DNA from: Siderastrea radians
Lineage: Eukaryota > Cnidaria > Anthozoa > Scleractinia > Rhizangiidae
Direction of reading: 5' to 3'
Length of the DNA: 64,000 nucleotides
NCBI GenBank assembly: GCA_964017195.1
Contig: OZ024888.1
Coordinates: 19,074,201-19,138,200, forward strand
Shown: positions 12,136-22,940 of the stretch, one piece after another
Position numbering within the stretch: the first letter of the stretch is position 1
How the letters are laid out: every line of letters starts with the position of its first letter
Notes under the pieces: generated by a model
Seen by the model: the letters and a program-made list of their open reading frames with translations, nothing else
Databases searched by the model: none
What the model was told of the DNA's origin: nothing
Made by a program: the position numbers and the translations under genes

Positions 12136-12233
12136 TAAATAGTCCTTACATACACTAGCACATCCCGCATAAACGCCTTCAGGCGTGTTCTTGTTGAATC
12201 TAATTTCATCATACTCTTTTTATTGCTGGTATT

Positions 12234-13298
12234 TTAAAAGGACTTATTCGTACCATTTGCAGAGCAGTCTTGTTTTTGAAACTTTTTGAAAATTGTTTCC
12301 ATTTCTTCTCTGCTTGGTTTGCTATAGCGAACATTGCTGGCACGTTTTCTCTTTTTCTTGGTGGAATGAAATCGCAGCTGAGGTGTTATGTTCTTGTTAC
12401 CTGGTGCATTTGATTTCAACTGTATTTCTTTGAGGGACTTTCTGTTCTGAAGAGATCTGAATAGACTTTGGGCTGAGTTTAGCTGTTTCTCTAGTTGCTG
12501 GAGTGCTTCTTTATCTTGACAAGTCTCTGTTTGAGATATCAAGGATAGTAGTTTCCCTCGTACGCGTTCTCTACTTGTGGCAATGTCACAAGGGCCCTCA
12601 CTTTTCTTTGCATGCTCTGCAAGGACACGCAATTCTTGTGCCACATAGTCACACCTTTCACTGTCTGGAGTGTCTGTAGGTTCAGTGTCTAGTGTATCTT
12701 TGGATTCATCATCAGGAGATGGAGACTGTTTTGTAGGAGGTGGAGCAGTTGTCAGCACTCGTTGGATTAGGTGCACATGTTTACAAATGGTACTTTGAAT
12801 GAGGCTGTCAGGGCAATTGCACATATACAGGTGAACACAGATGTTGTACTCAAGGCATTTCAAATCACAGCTTGGGTCCTTGCAAGTTTCCATTAATCTT
12901 GTCACAGTATAGGTACTTTTGTTATGTTCTGATAGAACAGACCACGTAAACTCAGCTTGCTTTGTTAATAGCTCATCACTTAATGATTTGCTTTTGTTGT
13001 GTCTGTCTTGTATGACTCTTGTCTTATAGTTGCATTTCCCTTTAGTTAGTTTGATTAGTCTTTCAAAAAACTTGTCCCTGACAAATTTCAGTAAGTTTAG
13101 GAGGCAATTGTCGACCCTCTTGTTGAATTTGCCTTTCAAATAGTTATATTTGAACACTCTGTGAAATGCTTCAACTAGTATGTTGGTGTTGATTCCCAAT
13201 CCAATCCGATGACAGTACGCCCACATTTCCTTTTTTCCAACCCATTCTCTTGAGACGTAGGTGCTGAACTCTGTGCTTAATGAAGGAAGGCATTCCAA
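12234..13298 (-). pseudogene. MULE transposase C-terminal part with SWIM zinc finger
   Basis: A 354-codon open frame, the best preserved part of the MULE. It opens with the end of the transposase domain (residues about 25-75, with 'NTNILVEAFHRVFKY' followed by 'YLKGKFNKRVD', hallmark sequence of this clade). Next is a helical segment, then a SWIM finger at about residues 158-178, CNC...CKH (C-x-C-x(n)-C-x-H). The tail is acidic or Pro/Ser-rich, then a coiled-coil-like stretch (about 255-290), then a basic KKKRKR patch near 320 that looks like a nuclear signal. The first Met is internal to the family domain, so this is a fragment, not a complete gene. Confidence 0.8.
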
Positions 13299-13319
13299 CA
13301 GTTAGGACAAGTGGTCCTG

Positions 13320-13586
13320 GAAATCACTAAGTAAACACTTGTAGCTTGTAGAACTGTTCGCAGCATTTTGTAAATGTCTGCAGCTACCATGTTGTCTTTC
13401 ACCTTGGCCCTGAGTTCCTCTCTTTATGCCCTATCAACTTGCCATGTGCATAACAGCCTGGTTGGACTTCCTCCCATGATAGCAATCCATGCATTGTAGA
13501 ACTGGCTTGCAGTGTCACTCACGACCCAGCGAGGTGACAACTGACCACAGTTTTCTTTTAGTACCGTGAAAAATATCTCAGTTGTC
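13320..13586 (-). pseudogene. MULE transposase core fragment with in-frame stop
   Basis: In one minus frame the sequence gives 'SPRWVVSDTASQFYNAW', then 'LLCTWQVDRA', a TAA stop (near 13425), and continues 'REELRAKVKDNM...IYKMLRTVL'. This is the family's 'SPRW-SD--QFYNAW...CTWHVDRAWR' block, which includes one of the catalytic Asp residues of the DDE fold. The stop stands where the family has Trp. The join to the downstream 354-codon frame is also degraded. Confidence 0.75.
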
Positions 13587-13892
13587 ATCACCGCTTATTG
13601 ATATTAGCATCATGTATGTCCTTAGTATGTGCATGCTCCTTAAAGCTTGTCCTGTATCTCTTCTTCAAATGAATGCAATTATTTTCTGAGCTGCTGTTCA
13701 AAGGTCTTCAAACATGCTGTTCTAACCCATTGTGTGACAACTCTTTCCCTTTTTGAGGTTTGGGGTGACTTCAGTTGAATGCATGCAATATAATTCGTAG
13801 TAGAGAGGTTTCATGGCAGCTACTATATATTTCAAACCAAATATCCTAAATGTTAGATGTCAACGTAACAACATCCTTCATAATGAAACCTT

Positions 13893-14123
13893 TCATGTGA
13901 TGATATGAATGCTGCATTTACACAAGGTGACCATTGCCATACCTTGTGTTTTAGTCTGCCTCTTCCCTGTTCCTTTGGGCTTGTAGATCCCACCTCTATT
14001 GTAATGGCAATATTGTGTTTGACCTTTACTGCCAGTGAGTTTGACAAATGAACACATCTCATCTTCTTCTATCTTCTGCTTCCATTGCTCAAATTGTATG
14101 CCCAGGGAAATTTTTAAAAACAC
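13893..14123 (-). pseudogene. MULE N-terminal FAR1/FLYWCH-like exon
   Basis: Minus frame with 'EQWKQKIEEDEMCSFVKL', then 'TGSKGQTQYCHYNRGG', then 'KGTGKRQTKTQG'. These are the expected blocks of the FAR1/FLYWCH-like DNA-binding region that precedes the transposase core in this family. It ends at a stop after the CKC. Its left neighbour on the minus strand is the likely intron 14124-14772. Confidence 0.65.
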
Positions 14124-14772
14124 ATGGTGAGCAATTGTATGTATCGATTAAAGGGGCACTGTCGGTTAATGGGGAGGCTGGACGATTGGCTAACCACCTG
14201 CCCCTGAAAAAGCCTTAGTCCACGAGCCAGACCTCAACTACCTTTTTATGGAATTAGTCACTAAGACTAAAAACACTCTACCAATTTTAATAAATAATAA
14301 TACGGTAAAAGTAAAACAACAATGCAATCACTACTGGCTTGTATGCATCACTAAGTATGTAACTTCTGCCACCATTAAAAATTCAGACAGAAAGTTGAGC
14401 TATGTGATGAGGCCCTGTTAAGGGTGTTTGGAACAAATGGTGGTAAAAATAATGTAACAGTAAGGAGTTACCAGTTACATTACACGCAACTGCATAAACT
14501 GACAGATAAGGGCTAAAAAAAGGGCCATCAGGATAGTCTGGAGAGTTAAAGAAGAGATATACACTTTCATAATTATACAATTTAAGGGAGTGTTTCAGTG
14601 AATTTACATCCAAACGTCAGTGTAGAGGGTAGTCTATCTCCTCAATGGTACAACTCAGCCAAGGCAAGTGCTTACAGTGTACAAAGTTTAGTCGCAATGT
14701 TCTGGCCTGCCACAAAGTAGATCTGTAATCCATAATTCTGTATTTCTCGATATGTTTGAAATTATATCTAAC
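14124..14772 (-). other. Probable intron of the MULE gene
   Basis: Lies between the exon ending at 14773 and the exon starting near 14123. It begins with GTTAGA on the minus strand, and the exact acceptor is unclear. No coding similarity is visible inside. Confidence 0.4.
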
Positions 14773-14868
14773 CTGCATTATTGTCCAGATGCACTGTCTC
14801 AGTTGCAAATGTGAAGCCATGCTTTTCCTTCAAATGGTGTCTTAGGTCCAATATTCTGTAGCATTTAA
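14773..14868 (-). pseudogene. Second half of MULE C2H2 finger 2
   Basis: Minus frame 'CYRILDLRHHLKEKHGF' then 'TFATETVHLDN', ending at a plausible splice donor CAG|GTTAGA (exon end at 14773). The H-x4-H pair is here; its two Cys lie on the far side of the palindromic element, at about 16481-16500. TTAA at 14865-14868 is the insertion point. Confidence 0.7.
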
Positions 14869-16476
14869 GGTGTTTCGATACAGTTTTTTTGGGACCATAC
14901 CTCATTTTTAAAATCGGCTCTTAGACAGTCTTTACCTTGTCGGATCAACGTGAAATTTGCAGTACTTTTTGGTTTTGGTTTGAACTTTAGCATGGTTTAG
15001 ATTTTGTGAAAATCGATACTTCCATGACAACGATAAACAAAAAACCTCGAAAACACTAAAATTGAAATTTTGCGCGATCCAGACTTCCCTTTGAAAAGCA
15101 AACACCAACATCTTAAACTGTGGTGTATGGCAAACAAAATATACAAGAACAAAAAAATTCTGTATGTTTGTTTCAAAGTAAATCGCAAAAACATTTTCAA
15201 CCTTAGTTTTTGCATAGTAATAGTAAATGCACCGAAAAATAATCAATGCTTTGATGAAATGGCTCGAAAATACTTTCAAAATGTGTCTTTTACTTACTAT
15301 TTTACGCCTAGAAAGTTTTGTTGGAACCAGTGTTCGCGATCTCGAGAACGAATTGTTTTTCTAAGATCATCCGTGTAATAATTTTGTGGTAGTTTTTGAA
15401 TTTGAGCGTTTTTGCGAAAATCTTAAGAACGGCTCGATGGATTTTTTTAAAACATTAAACACGCGTGCCTGACGATGTGACCAATTTTAGTATCGAGTCT
15501 TATTAACATTGATTCAACGGAACACTTTTAGATTTAACGCTAAAAAGGACGTATGAACCGACGGAAAAGGTTGCGTTACAAATTCACAGTTGGCAAGTAA
15601 ATGCTAATATATTCAAAGTAATGCGTAATTCATTGCTTCGTGATTTTTATCTGGTTTCTTTGTTCTTTGTTGCACTGTAGATTACAACGAAAAGTAAAAA
15701 TCACGGAGGAATGCTTTGCGTATTACTTTGAATATATTAGCATTTATTTGCCAAATGTGAATATATAACGCAAGCTTTTCCGTCGGTTCATACGTCCTCT
15801 TTAATGTTAAATCTAAAAGTGTTCCAGTGAATCAATGTTAATAAGACTCGATACTAAAATTGGACACATCGTCAAGCACGCGTGTTTAATGTTTTAAAAA
15901 AAATCCATCGAGCCGTTCTTAAGATTTTCGCAAAAACGCTCAAATTCAAAAATTACCACAAAATTGTTACCCGAATGATCTTAGAAAAGCAATTCGTTCT
16001 CGAAATCGCGAACACCAGTTTCAACAAAACGTCCTAGGCGAAAAATAGTAAGTAAACGACACATTTTGAAATTATTTTCCAGCCATTTCATGAAAGCATT
16101 GATTATTTTTCGGTACATTTACTATTACTATGCAAAAACTAAGGTTGGAAATGTTTTTGCGATTTACTTCAAAACAAACATACACAATTTTTTTGTTCTT
16201 GTATATTTTGTGTGCCATACACCACAGTTTAAGATGTTGGTATTTGCTTTTCAAAGTGAAATCTGGATCTCGAAAAATTTCAATTTTAGTGTTTTCGAGG
16301 TTTTTTGTTTATCGTTGTCATGGAAATATCGATTTTCACAAAATGTAAACCACGCTAAAGTTCAATCCAAAACCAACAAGTATTGCAAATTTCACTTTGA
16401 TCTGACAAGGAAAGGACTGTCTAAGAGCCCATTCAAAAAGTTAGGTGTGGTCCCAAAAAAACTGTATCGAAACACC
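14869..16476. mobile_element. Giant palindromic TTAA element (1608 bp) inserted in the MULE
   Basis: Two arms of about 790 bp are inverted copies of each other at high identity, around a centre near 15655-15692. The ends read GGTGTTTCGATACAG at the left and CTGTATCGAAACACC at the right. TTAA flanks both sides (14865-14868, 16477-16480). Removing the element and one TTAA rejoins a proper C2H2 finger in one frame, which supports these borders. The frames of 100-144 codons on either strand are mirror shadows of the arms. No transposase is recognised. Confidence 0.88.
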
Positions 16477-16480
16477 TTAA

Positions 16481-17014
16481 ATGGACAATGCTGGCATTGA
16501 CAAGTTCCACTATGTGCCATGCTTTCAGATGGGTGCTTCCTACCCATGTGCCGTTTTAAGCTTGAATTACAGGAAAAAACACTGCAGCAATAATTGCATT
16601 TATATCTTTTATTCCCATTAGGAGGGCAATGTGCGTCATCATCAGCAGAAGTCGCAGGCACACACGGAGGACAATGTGAGTCATCAGCTGCAGAAGTCAC
16701 AGGCACACCTGGAGGACAAATGAATGTGCGTCATCACCAGTAGAAGTCACAGGCACACCTGGCGAGCAATGTGAGTCGTCAGCAGTAGAAGTCACAGGCA
16801 CACCTGGAGAACAATGAGAGTCATCACCAGCAGAACTCACAAGCACACCTGGTGAACAATGTGAGTCATCACCCGTAGAAGTCATAGGCACACCTGGTGA
16901 GCAATAGAAGTCGTCACCAGCAGAAGTCAGACAACGCCATATTGAACACACTAGCTCCCAGTCTGCTAGCAATCGCTCGTGGTTTCGTTCTTTTTTTGTC
17001 AGACAACAGCTCAC
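16481..17014 (-). pseudogene. MULE N-terminus: 15-residue repeats plus C2H2 finger 1
   Basis: From 17014 leftward: a 27-residue start ('ERLLADWELVCSIWRC' is its distinctive part), then repeats of a 15-residue unit like SPGVPVTSTGDDSHC, then 'NGNKRYKCNYCCSVFSC' and the rest of a C2H2 finger with spacing C-x2-C-x12-H-x4-H (about 16540-16608). Next come the first Cys pair and two codons of finger 2 up to the TTAA at 16477-16480. A 5-nt expansion of one repeat near 16720 (50 bp instead of 45) shifts the frame between repeats and finger. Role by family: DNA binding by the transposase. Confidence 0.65.
16648..16936 (-). repeat. 45-bp coding minisatellite
   Basis: Starts of the 'gaagtcacaggcac' landmark recur at about 16648, 16692, 16742, 16787, 16832, 16877 and 16922: mostly 45 bp apart, with one 50-bp step. 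On the minus strand each unit gives 15 residues with an acidic DD, a Cys and a Pro-Gly. Confidence 0.85.
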
Positions 17015-17322
17015 GTGACATAATAAACTTGGATAGTTTCAATTTCAGGGTTTGCCCTCGCTCTATCGATGAAAAATTCAAGAGCTGTTGGGATCCTTGA
17101 AAATACTGTAGACATTGATTTGCAAAGACCACACAGGGAGAAAGCGGAAGGAAAAGTTTACTCAGGTGCGTGTTAGGAGTCCTACGAAGTTCACTGGTCT
17201 CGAAAAAAAAAAAAATAATAACATGTACAAAAGAAAATGAAAATCTGTAAGAGAGATTTTTAGTAATTCTCAGAACGGCCAAACTTTGACATTTTCTTCG
17301 TTAGCAAAAATTCTGCCTTTAA

Positions 17323-18612
17323 AGGATCCTAGTCAGGCACGCCTTTGTTATTGTTTTGATCCGAAATTTGCGATCAAATTACTCGTCGAACGTGACAAAA
17401 CGTCAACAGTTCAACTGGTAAAAATATAAATTGTAGCCTGAAGCTGAAATTTCTTCGCTTGGTTTTGATTTTAGTGCCAGTAAAAGGACTTTCGATTATT
17501 TTCAGCGCATTTTGGCGGCTGTCTAAAACCCAAGGACTCAAAGAATGTTTGTGTTCGTAAGTCGGCCAGCCTCCCAGTCCGCCGGCTACCCAAAAACGAA
17601 CTATATTCAGCGAGCGCTCGCGGAATATGATTTACAAGCGAATCTAGAATCATAAAGGTTTGGAATCTTGTTCAATTGGGTATTCTTGACCTTTCCATCG
17701 CCACAAAACACAAAAGGCGAATGCATCGAGGGCATAAATGTTTCCAAAACTCACTCGATCACGCCGCTGTGATCATCGCCCCGAACCGCATTTAGTTTTA
17801 ATTAGCGCTAGATAAGAGCGAGAACATTTCACATTCCTTTCAAATAGAAGAAACTCTTTTATCAATAGCTTTTATTTCTTCGTTATCCTCGTACGGGATG
17901 GATATTCATTTCAATTTTCAAAATACATGAATTGCCATGAAAACAAAATGTACTGCAGCTAGCTAAGGTGTCGACTGCGGCTAACAGATCTGATTTACAA
18001 AGTTTCTGTTCGCAAACCATTCTTTCTCCTCCTTTTCTGCAATTCCAGGGATTTATAGCTTATGGAAAAAGTCAAAGTGTTGTTCTTAGGCATCGAAGGC
18101 TTTGAAGCTTTCGCTTTAGCGTCGCTACCGGCACTGCAGAGCGAGTCCCGTCGTCACATTTAAAGACCAAAACATTTCAGCGCGTGAAGAACCTGAAGAC
18201 GCACTCCGTAATGAAGTAAAATGTCGGCGAATAAGCTTGACCAGTATTTCAATCTATTGGATATCTTTTGCTAGACTAGTGCGATAACCAAGAAGGTCCT
18301 TGAATAATGTTTTCTTTCATAAGCTTGACTGTTTTGGTACTGCCATGCGAAGGAGAGCATAAACCGCTTAGAGTCCTGGCGTTGTCTCGCACATTTCACG
18401 AGAAAAATAGCAAACAACCACAAAATAGCCGGCCAGATGTAACTGCTATTAATTTTTTAAGGCCAAAAAAGTAAATGAAGGCCCAAGCTGGCCGTATTGG
18501 TGCGGATGTAGCCAGATTTCAATTCACTGAAAAAATCCTGATTTTAGATGGCAAAGAAAATGGCGGATTTCTCACTCGATGCGCGCAAAGCACTGTGGGT
18601 GACTAGGATCCC
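17323..18612. mobile_element. TTAA-target element with TAGTCA-type ends, copy 1 (1290 bp)
   Basis: Ends are inverted repeats: AGGATCCTAGTCA at the left and TGACTAGGATCCC at the right. TTAA flanks them (17319-17322, 18613-18616). A second, longer copy lies at 42198-45479. No recognisable transposase; the central part (about 18060-18240) has short frames only. Compared with copy 2 it lacks a 1.2-kb segment, so it may be an internal-deletion derivative. Confidence 0.78.
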
Positions 18613-18616
18613 TTAA

Positions 18617-19219
18617 GATTTTTTTTTCTTTTGCTCAGCCACTTTCCAAATCCTGAAAATTTGAGGTAGGGTCGTACGGCTAGATTTTGAGAAACAAACC
18701 CCTGAAAAAGTCTAGTTTCCAGTCCCCTCCTAGCGCTCGGTCTGTTATATTTGATATATTTTCTAAGTTTCTCGTATTTCTTTTCCACGAAAAATATCAT
18801 TTCTTTCAACAGTTGAAGTAACAAATGACCCAAGAGAAAACTCCTGTTGTCTTTATCTTTGTCTTCTAAAAACTGTAGCTAGCCACCTTAAATTCTAACA
18901 ATGCGTTCCAATTTAGAGATCGTAAATATTTTGGGGTTGAAGAATATAAACGTTTTCTAAGCTTGACAAGCTCTTGTTTTTCTTTGTAGAATAACTTTTA
19001 AAACGTTTCTATTAACGTTTCATCTAAACAAAAGAACTAAAAAGACAAGCTACCAATTAGTACAAAGTTACCAATATGACTACAAGGCTCTTGCTATTTC
19101 GAACACACGAGGGAAGTTGGATATAGAAGAACTGAGATAGCTTCTCGCTGGATCCTCATATTTAATAGGAAGATGGAGAGGAAATTGCTTTGAAGTACTT
19201 GAGCTGGTTTGACTATGAC
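18617..19219. other. Non-coding stretch, no supported gene
   Basis: AT-rich; one 76-codon minus frame (18603-18833) overlaps the element edge and shows no family signature. Confidence 0.3.
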
Positions 19220-20100
19220 CGCTTTATTTACATGTAACAGCTATGTAGCTTTAGTGTAGCTTACCGTAATCGAAGTTGGCGATTTTGTTTTTGTTTTTTT
19301 TTGTCATTAATTCTTTTATTATAGAAGTACTAATTAGGTATTTTGTTTATTCCGTAACTGGGTGCCTCCAATTAGTAGAGCCTCGCACCCCGGCTACATG
19401 TGTTTCTTGAAATCACATTCAAAAAATCGTCTTAGAATTATCAGCGTCTGACACTTTGTGACTTAATTTGCTTCCTCTACTTGTGCTTACAACAACAACA
19501 ACAACAACAACAACGGTGATGATTTAAAGGGAAAATAAGAAATAATAGCACGTGTAGCAAGTGTTTCCGTAGCTTTTTCCGACCGTTTCATTTTGAGGCA
19601 TTTTTTGCTTTTTGGCAGCGCGAAATTGGGGTGAGCGTAACACTGACGGAAGGAACGGGGAAATTTCGCGCATTCACAAAGCGAAAAATGCTTCAAACCT
19701 GTGGAAAGCCCTACGGAAAGCCCTAATGAAACGCTTGCTATGCAGGCTAAAGAAATAATTAAGAAAAATAATTACCCCAGATGTTCGCTAATCAAAGTAT
19801 TGATATGACATGTAACAGCTAGCTTATCTTAATCGAAGTTCTTTGGGGATTTTGTTTTTTGAATTTTATTCTTTAATTATAGATGTAATCAATTTAAATT
19901 ATTCTAGTTAAGTATTCTGACTGTAACTGGGTGTCCCCAATTAGTAGATGGTCGCAACCCCGACCAGACGTGATCCTTGAAATTACATTAAAATATCACC
20001 ATTCATCTTACAAATTGTGAGAAACTCTGGGACCCAATTTGCTTAAATAAAATGTTCTTGAAAATCTTCCTGTTATTGGGTTAACAACAACAACAACGGT
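19220..20100. repeat. Two related blocks with AAC-repeat tails (direct duplication)
   Basis: 19225-19514 and 19800-20098 share, in order, 'catgtaacagcta', 'taatcgaagtt', a T-rich stretch, 'gtaactgggtg', 'ccaattagtagag/atg', 'cttgaaat.acatt', and end in (AAC)n (19489-19514 and about 20083-20098). A shared body with a simple-repeat tail suggests a retroposed or tandemly duplicated repeat. No coding signal. Confidence 0.55.
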
Positions 20101-20269
20101 GATAATTTAGAGGGAGAATTTTTTTAAATCGTGCGTAAGGAATAATTACCTCAGATGTTCGTTTATCAGAGTATTGATATGACCCGTATAAACACAGTGG
20201 AAATATTGAAATCCTGACACTAACAGACCACCATGGTGTCACCGTATTAACGAGGCGATGAGATTAAAG

Positions 20270-20540
20270 GGGTCTTAACGTAGGAAAATGACTGCATGAG
20301 ATCATGTTCGCGCCACAGTCACGTGGCCGTAATAATAATGATGCTTTACGTAGGAAAATGATTGCCGGAGATTTTGTTCGCGTCACAGTCATGTGAACGC
20401 AATAATACTCACGTCGCCGTATTCACTAATGGAGCAACCGGATTAAAGGAGTCTTTACATAAGAAAATGACCGCACGGTATTATGTTCAGGTCATAGAAA
20501 TGTGACCGTATTCGTAATAATAATGATAAGGCAGTATTAA
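20270..20540. repeat. Three degenerate copies of a 70-110-bp unit
   Basis: Blocks 'tacgtaggaaaatga', 'atcatgttcgcg', 'cacagtcacgtg' and 'gtaataataatga' recur in order at about 20275, 20345 and 20455. Diverged tandem array next to locus B. Confidence 0.55.
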
Positions 20541-20654
20541 AGGGGTGACAGCCAGGCGAAGTTCCACTGTATTCATGGAAGTGAGACAAGATTTTCTTAC
20601 TTTGTGCACTATTTTTGATGCATCATATCAAAGCACCTGCCACAAGACGTACTG

Positions 20655-21002
20655 TCATAAGTCTTCCTGTTTGATTTTCTTAATGTCGCTTAAAAGTTCA
20701 CAGATACTATAGGAATCGTCAGGTTGCTCGTATTTTAATTGCTTCTCCGAGCTGTGCGTTTGTTTGTATTGCCTTTGATCACATTCAAAAGGATCCTCTC
20801 TTCTGTAAATTCTCTTATGTCTCCATAAGTGTCTTTCTTCACTGAAACATTTGCCACACTGGTCACACTGGTAGAATACAACGCGATTGAGCAAACAAAA
20901 AATATACAATACAACGCCCGCTAATGGACACATCTTATACATTAAATATAAGTGGGTAGCTCTCCTGAGAAAAAGCTGAGCCCTTGACCAAGTCACACAC
21001 AA
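20655..21002 (-). pseudogene. Collapsed zinc-finger locus B
   Basis: Minus-strand frame of 115 codons. Residues 1 to about 43 are the translated conserved 5' flank. They run straight into one full C2H2 finger ('YQCDQCGKCFSEERHLWRH'), one remnant finger lacking the second Cys and both His (ECDQRQYKQTHSS), and the family's C-terminal tail ending in 'SDIKKIKQEDL'. Compared with A, C and D, an internal deletion has removed the leader exon and nearly all fingers, joining promoter-side sequence to a late finger. The tail keeps a psi-K-x-E SUMO consensus (IKQE). Either a pseudogene or a drastically shortened gene. Confidence 0.75.
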
Positions 21003-21098
21003 CCCCTACAAAAACGAGTACTGTAATACACAATAAACGGTACACCCAGTAGTTAATAACCTACATGCAAGCTATCTGCGCATAGGCTAACTGGGCTA
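20880..21098 (-). promoter_or_regulatory. Conserved 5' flank of the zinc-finger family (copy at locus B)
   Basis: Matches 780-1110 and 39075-39420, with the same 'aatggacacatctta', 'gctgagccctt' and 'gctatctgcg' blocks. It breaks off at the 26-bp tandem array starting at 21100, where the A and E copies continue with 'gtgtgtct'. Confidence 0.55.
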
Positions 21099-21099
21099 C

Positions 21100-21267
21100 A
21101 TAACAGGTGGGGTGAGTACACGTTCATAACAGGTGGGGTGAGTACACGTTCATAACAGGTGGTGTGAGTACAAGTTCATAACAGGTGGGGTGAGTACAAG
21201 TTCATAACAGGTGGGGCGGGTACAAGTTCATAACAGGTGGGGTGAGTACAAGTTCATAACAGGTGCA
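21100..21267. repeat. 26-bp tandem repeat, about 6.5 copies
   Basis: 'ataacaggtg' recurs at 21100, 21126, 21152, 21178, 21204, 21230 and 21256, an exact 26-bp period. Units are nearly identical (containing 'ggggtgagtacaagttc') and the array ends in a poly-G patch at about 21271. There are no unique spacers, so it is a minisatellite. Confidence 0.92.
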
Positions 21268-21555
21268 GTGGGGGGGGGGGTTAGCACAAGTTAGTGACTT
21301 TGCTGTTGTATGTGAAAAACTCAATAAAATGAGAGCAAACGACCAAGTGTATGTGAATAAATCTAAATTTAGTATATGAAATCGTAACGATACGAGTCCT
21401 AAAATGGTTAACTTTGGAAGTCCAGAAATCTTTGATCAAGTCCATTTTTAAATGATCAAGTGTTCGGAGGATGGCTCGATTATACTTCAAATTTGAATCA
21501 TAATAAATGCACTCACAGAAAGCGAAGACTTCGAAAGATGCATTCGAGAGCAACG

Positions 21556-21725
21556 ATGAATTACCGCTGAACCTCATAACAGCAGACGATGTGCAAATCC
21601 CGCGTGCAGATCCCCAGGGAGTTTTGCCACTCCACGGGATATTAATTACCGCTGAGGTTTGTGACAGCAGACCATTAGCAACGATCCCGTGGGTAGATCC
21701 CTGGGGAGGTTTGCCAAAAAACGCG
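21556..21725. repeat. Diverged tandem pair, period about 90 bp
   Basis: 'attaccgctga', 'cagcagac', 'gatcccnngg' and 'ggagnttttgcc' landmarks occur in the same order in 21558-21630 and 21648-21722. Old duplication with no coding meaning seen. Confidence 0.5.
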
Positions 21726-21729
21726 AAAG

Positions 21730-22706
21730 CGCACTAATGCCCCTTTCTCCGGGGAACATTTTTGCTACAAATCCCCTACCAAGCCCGTGGGTTCCCCTGG
21801 GGTTGCCCGGGGGTCTACCCCCCGGGCTGGCCACTGATAACCGCATAATAGAGAGAGTCGTGACCGTTGTGGAGCTTGTGCTAACATGTAATCCAACAAA
21901 GTACTAGCTATCTGTTGCAAGTTTTTTTTCTTTTTAACTTTCCACCAAGTTTTTATCTCAAATCACATAACAAAAATCGAATACGTGACTCTCTCTGTTA
22001 GTGTGGTGTGACACGTGCGGGTCAGTACAGAGATCACCTGTCTTTCCGCGTATTCCTCTAGGCGATGATTTTAAAATACCTTCGCTCATTCAGGAAACTG
22101 AAAATTGGTTTGTTTACAGTATGGAATGTTTTTCTGTTGTATTGTTGCGTTTTCGGTTGGCAAGGTAGGCCGCATAGTACGTCGTTTCTCTGTGTTTTCG
22201 ATGTTATCTTGGTTAAGTTGAATGAGTGGATTCCTGTCTTGTTGACTGCCGTTAAAACTCTTCTTTGTTTTAACATAATAAGACTCAGCAAGACTCAAGA
22301 AAGCAGAACTTTCTTTCAAACATCAGGAAAAACATTGCCACGCGTGCATGTGTAACTAATGGTGAGCTCTTAAACGACCTTTGTAATTGTTAGCAGTATT
22401 CAGCAGGGGAAGTATTTGATTCCCAAAGCTGTAACTTTCCTGGTGAAAAGTACAATGACAGAGCTTTCTTTCTGCCGAAGTTGGCCTTCATTTTACCTTG
22501 TGATAAACAAGGTTAAGAGCGGCTCGATAAAAACGCGGCTTGAAAATGTTCGAAACCAAGCATTGGCTAATTTATAACACAGTTTTAAAGTAGAAAGGTT
22601 AAATAATGTTGGTGGTTTGTTTCGTTTTAAAAGAATCTCTTTTACGCTCTCACTGGCTTCTTAACGTTGAGTGAGAACTTGAGCCCTTTAGAGACCCTAA
22701 AACTGC
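21730..22706. other. Non-coding stretch, no supported gene
   Basis: Short frames on both strands around 22060-22355 lack any recognised motif. Ends at the 9-bp target site of the foldback element. Confidence 0.3.
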
Positions 22707-22730
22707 CATTTTATGCGGAGGGTGTAAACT

Positions 22731-22940
22731 GCAGGTTGCAGGTGCAGGTTGCAGGTTGCAGGTTGCAGGTTGCAGGTTGCAGGTTGCAGGTTGCAGGTGC
22801 AGGTTGCAGGTTGCAGGTTGCAGGTTGCAGGTTGCAGGTTGCAGGTTGCAGGTTGCAGGTGCAGGTTGCAGGTTGCAGGTTGCAGGTTGCAGGTTGCAGG
22901 TGCAGGTTGCAGGTTGCAGGTGGCGGGTTGTAGGTAGCGG
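22731..22940. repeat. GCAGGTT minisatellite, left inverted end
   Basis: About 30 units of 7 bp with 6-bp variants at intervals (for example at 22793-22798). The inner edge decays ('ggtggcgggttgtagg'). All frames are open because the repeat lacks stops. Confidence 0.95.

Larger units (their letters stand above)
12234..17014 (-). mobile_element. Decayed MULE-type DNA transposon gene, interrupted by a second element
   Basis: Read on the minus strand from about 17014 to 12234, the pieces line up in the order of one protein: a 15-residue repeat region, C2H2 finger 1, C2H2 finger 2 (split by the insertion at 14869-16476), a likely intron (donor near 14772), an FAR1/FLYWCH-like piece, a MULE transposase core with stops, and an intact C-terminal SWIM finger region. 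I recognise this order from animal MULE proteins. Breaks: a 5-nt insertion near 16720, the palindrome insertion, an in-frame TAA near 13425 and other lesions at 13590-13890. The termini of the transposon were not identified. Non-functional as it stands. Confidence 0.78.

Noticed and set aside
11817..12158. Gly/Arg-rich and Pro-rich frames around 12000
   Set aside because: Result of the G-rich low-complexity tract, open in several frames on both strands.
14932..16500. Frames of 100-144 codons in the palindrome, partly the same on both sides
   Set aside because: They mirror each other because the arms are inverted copies; composition is Phe/Tyr/Lys-rich with no family motif.
21100..21267. CRISPR-like array
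   Set aside because: The 26-bp units are contiguous with no unique spacers, and the genome is eukaryotic.
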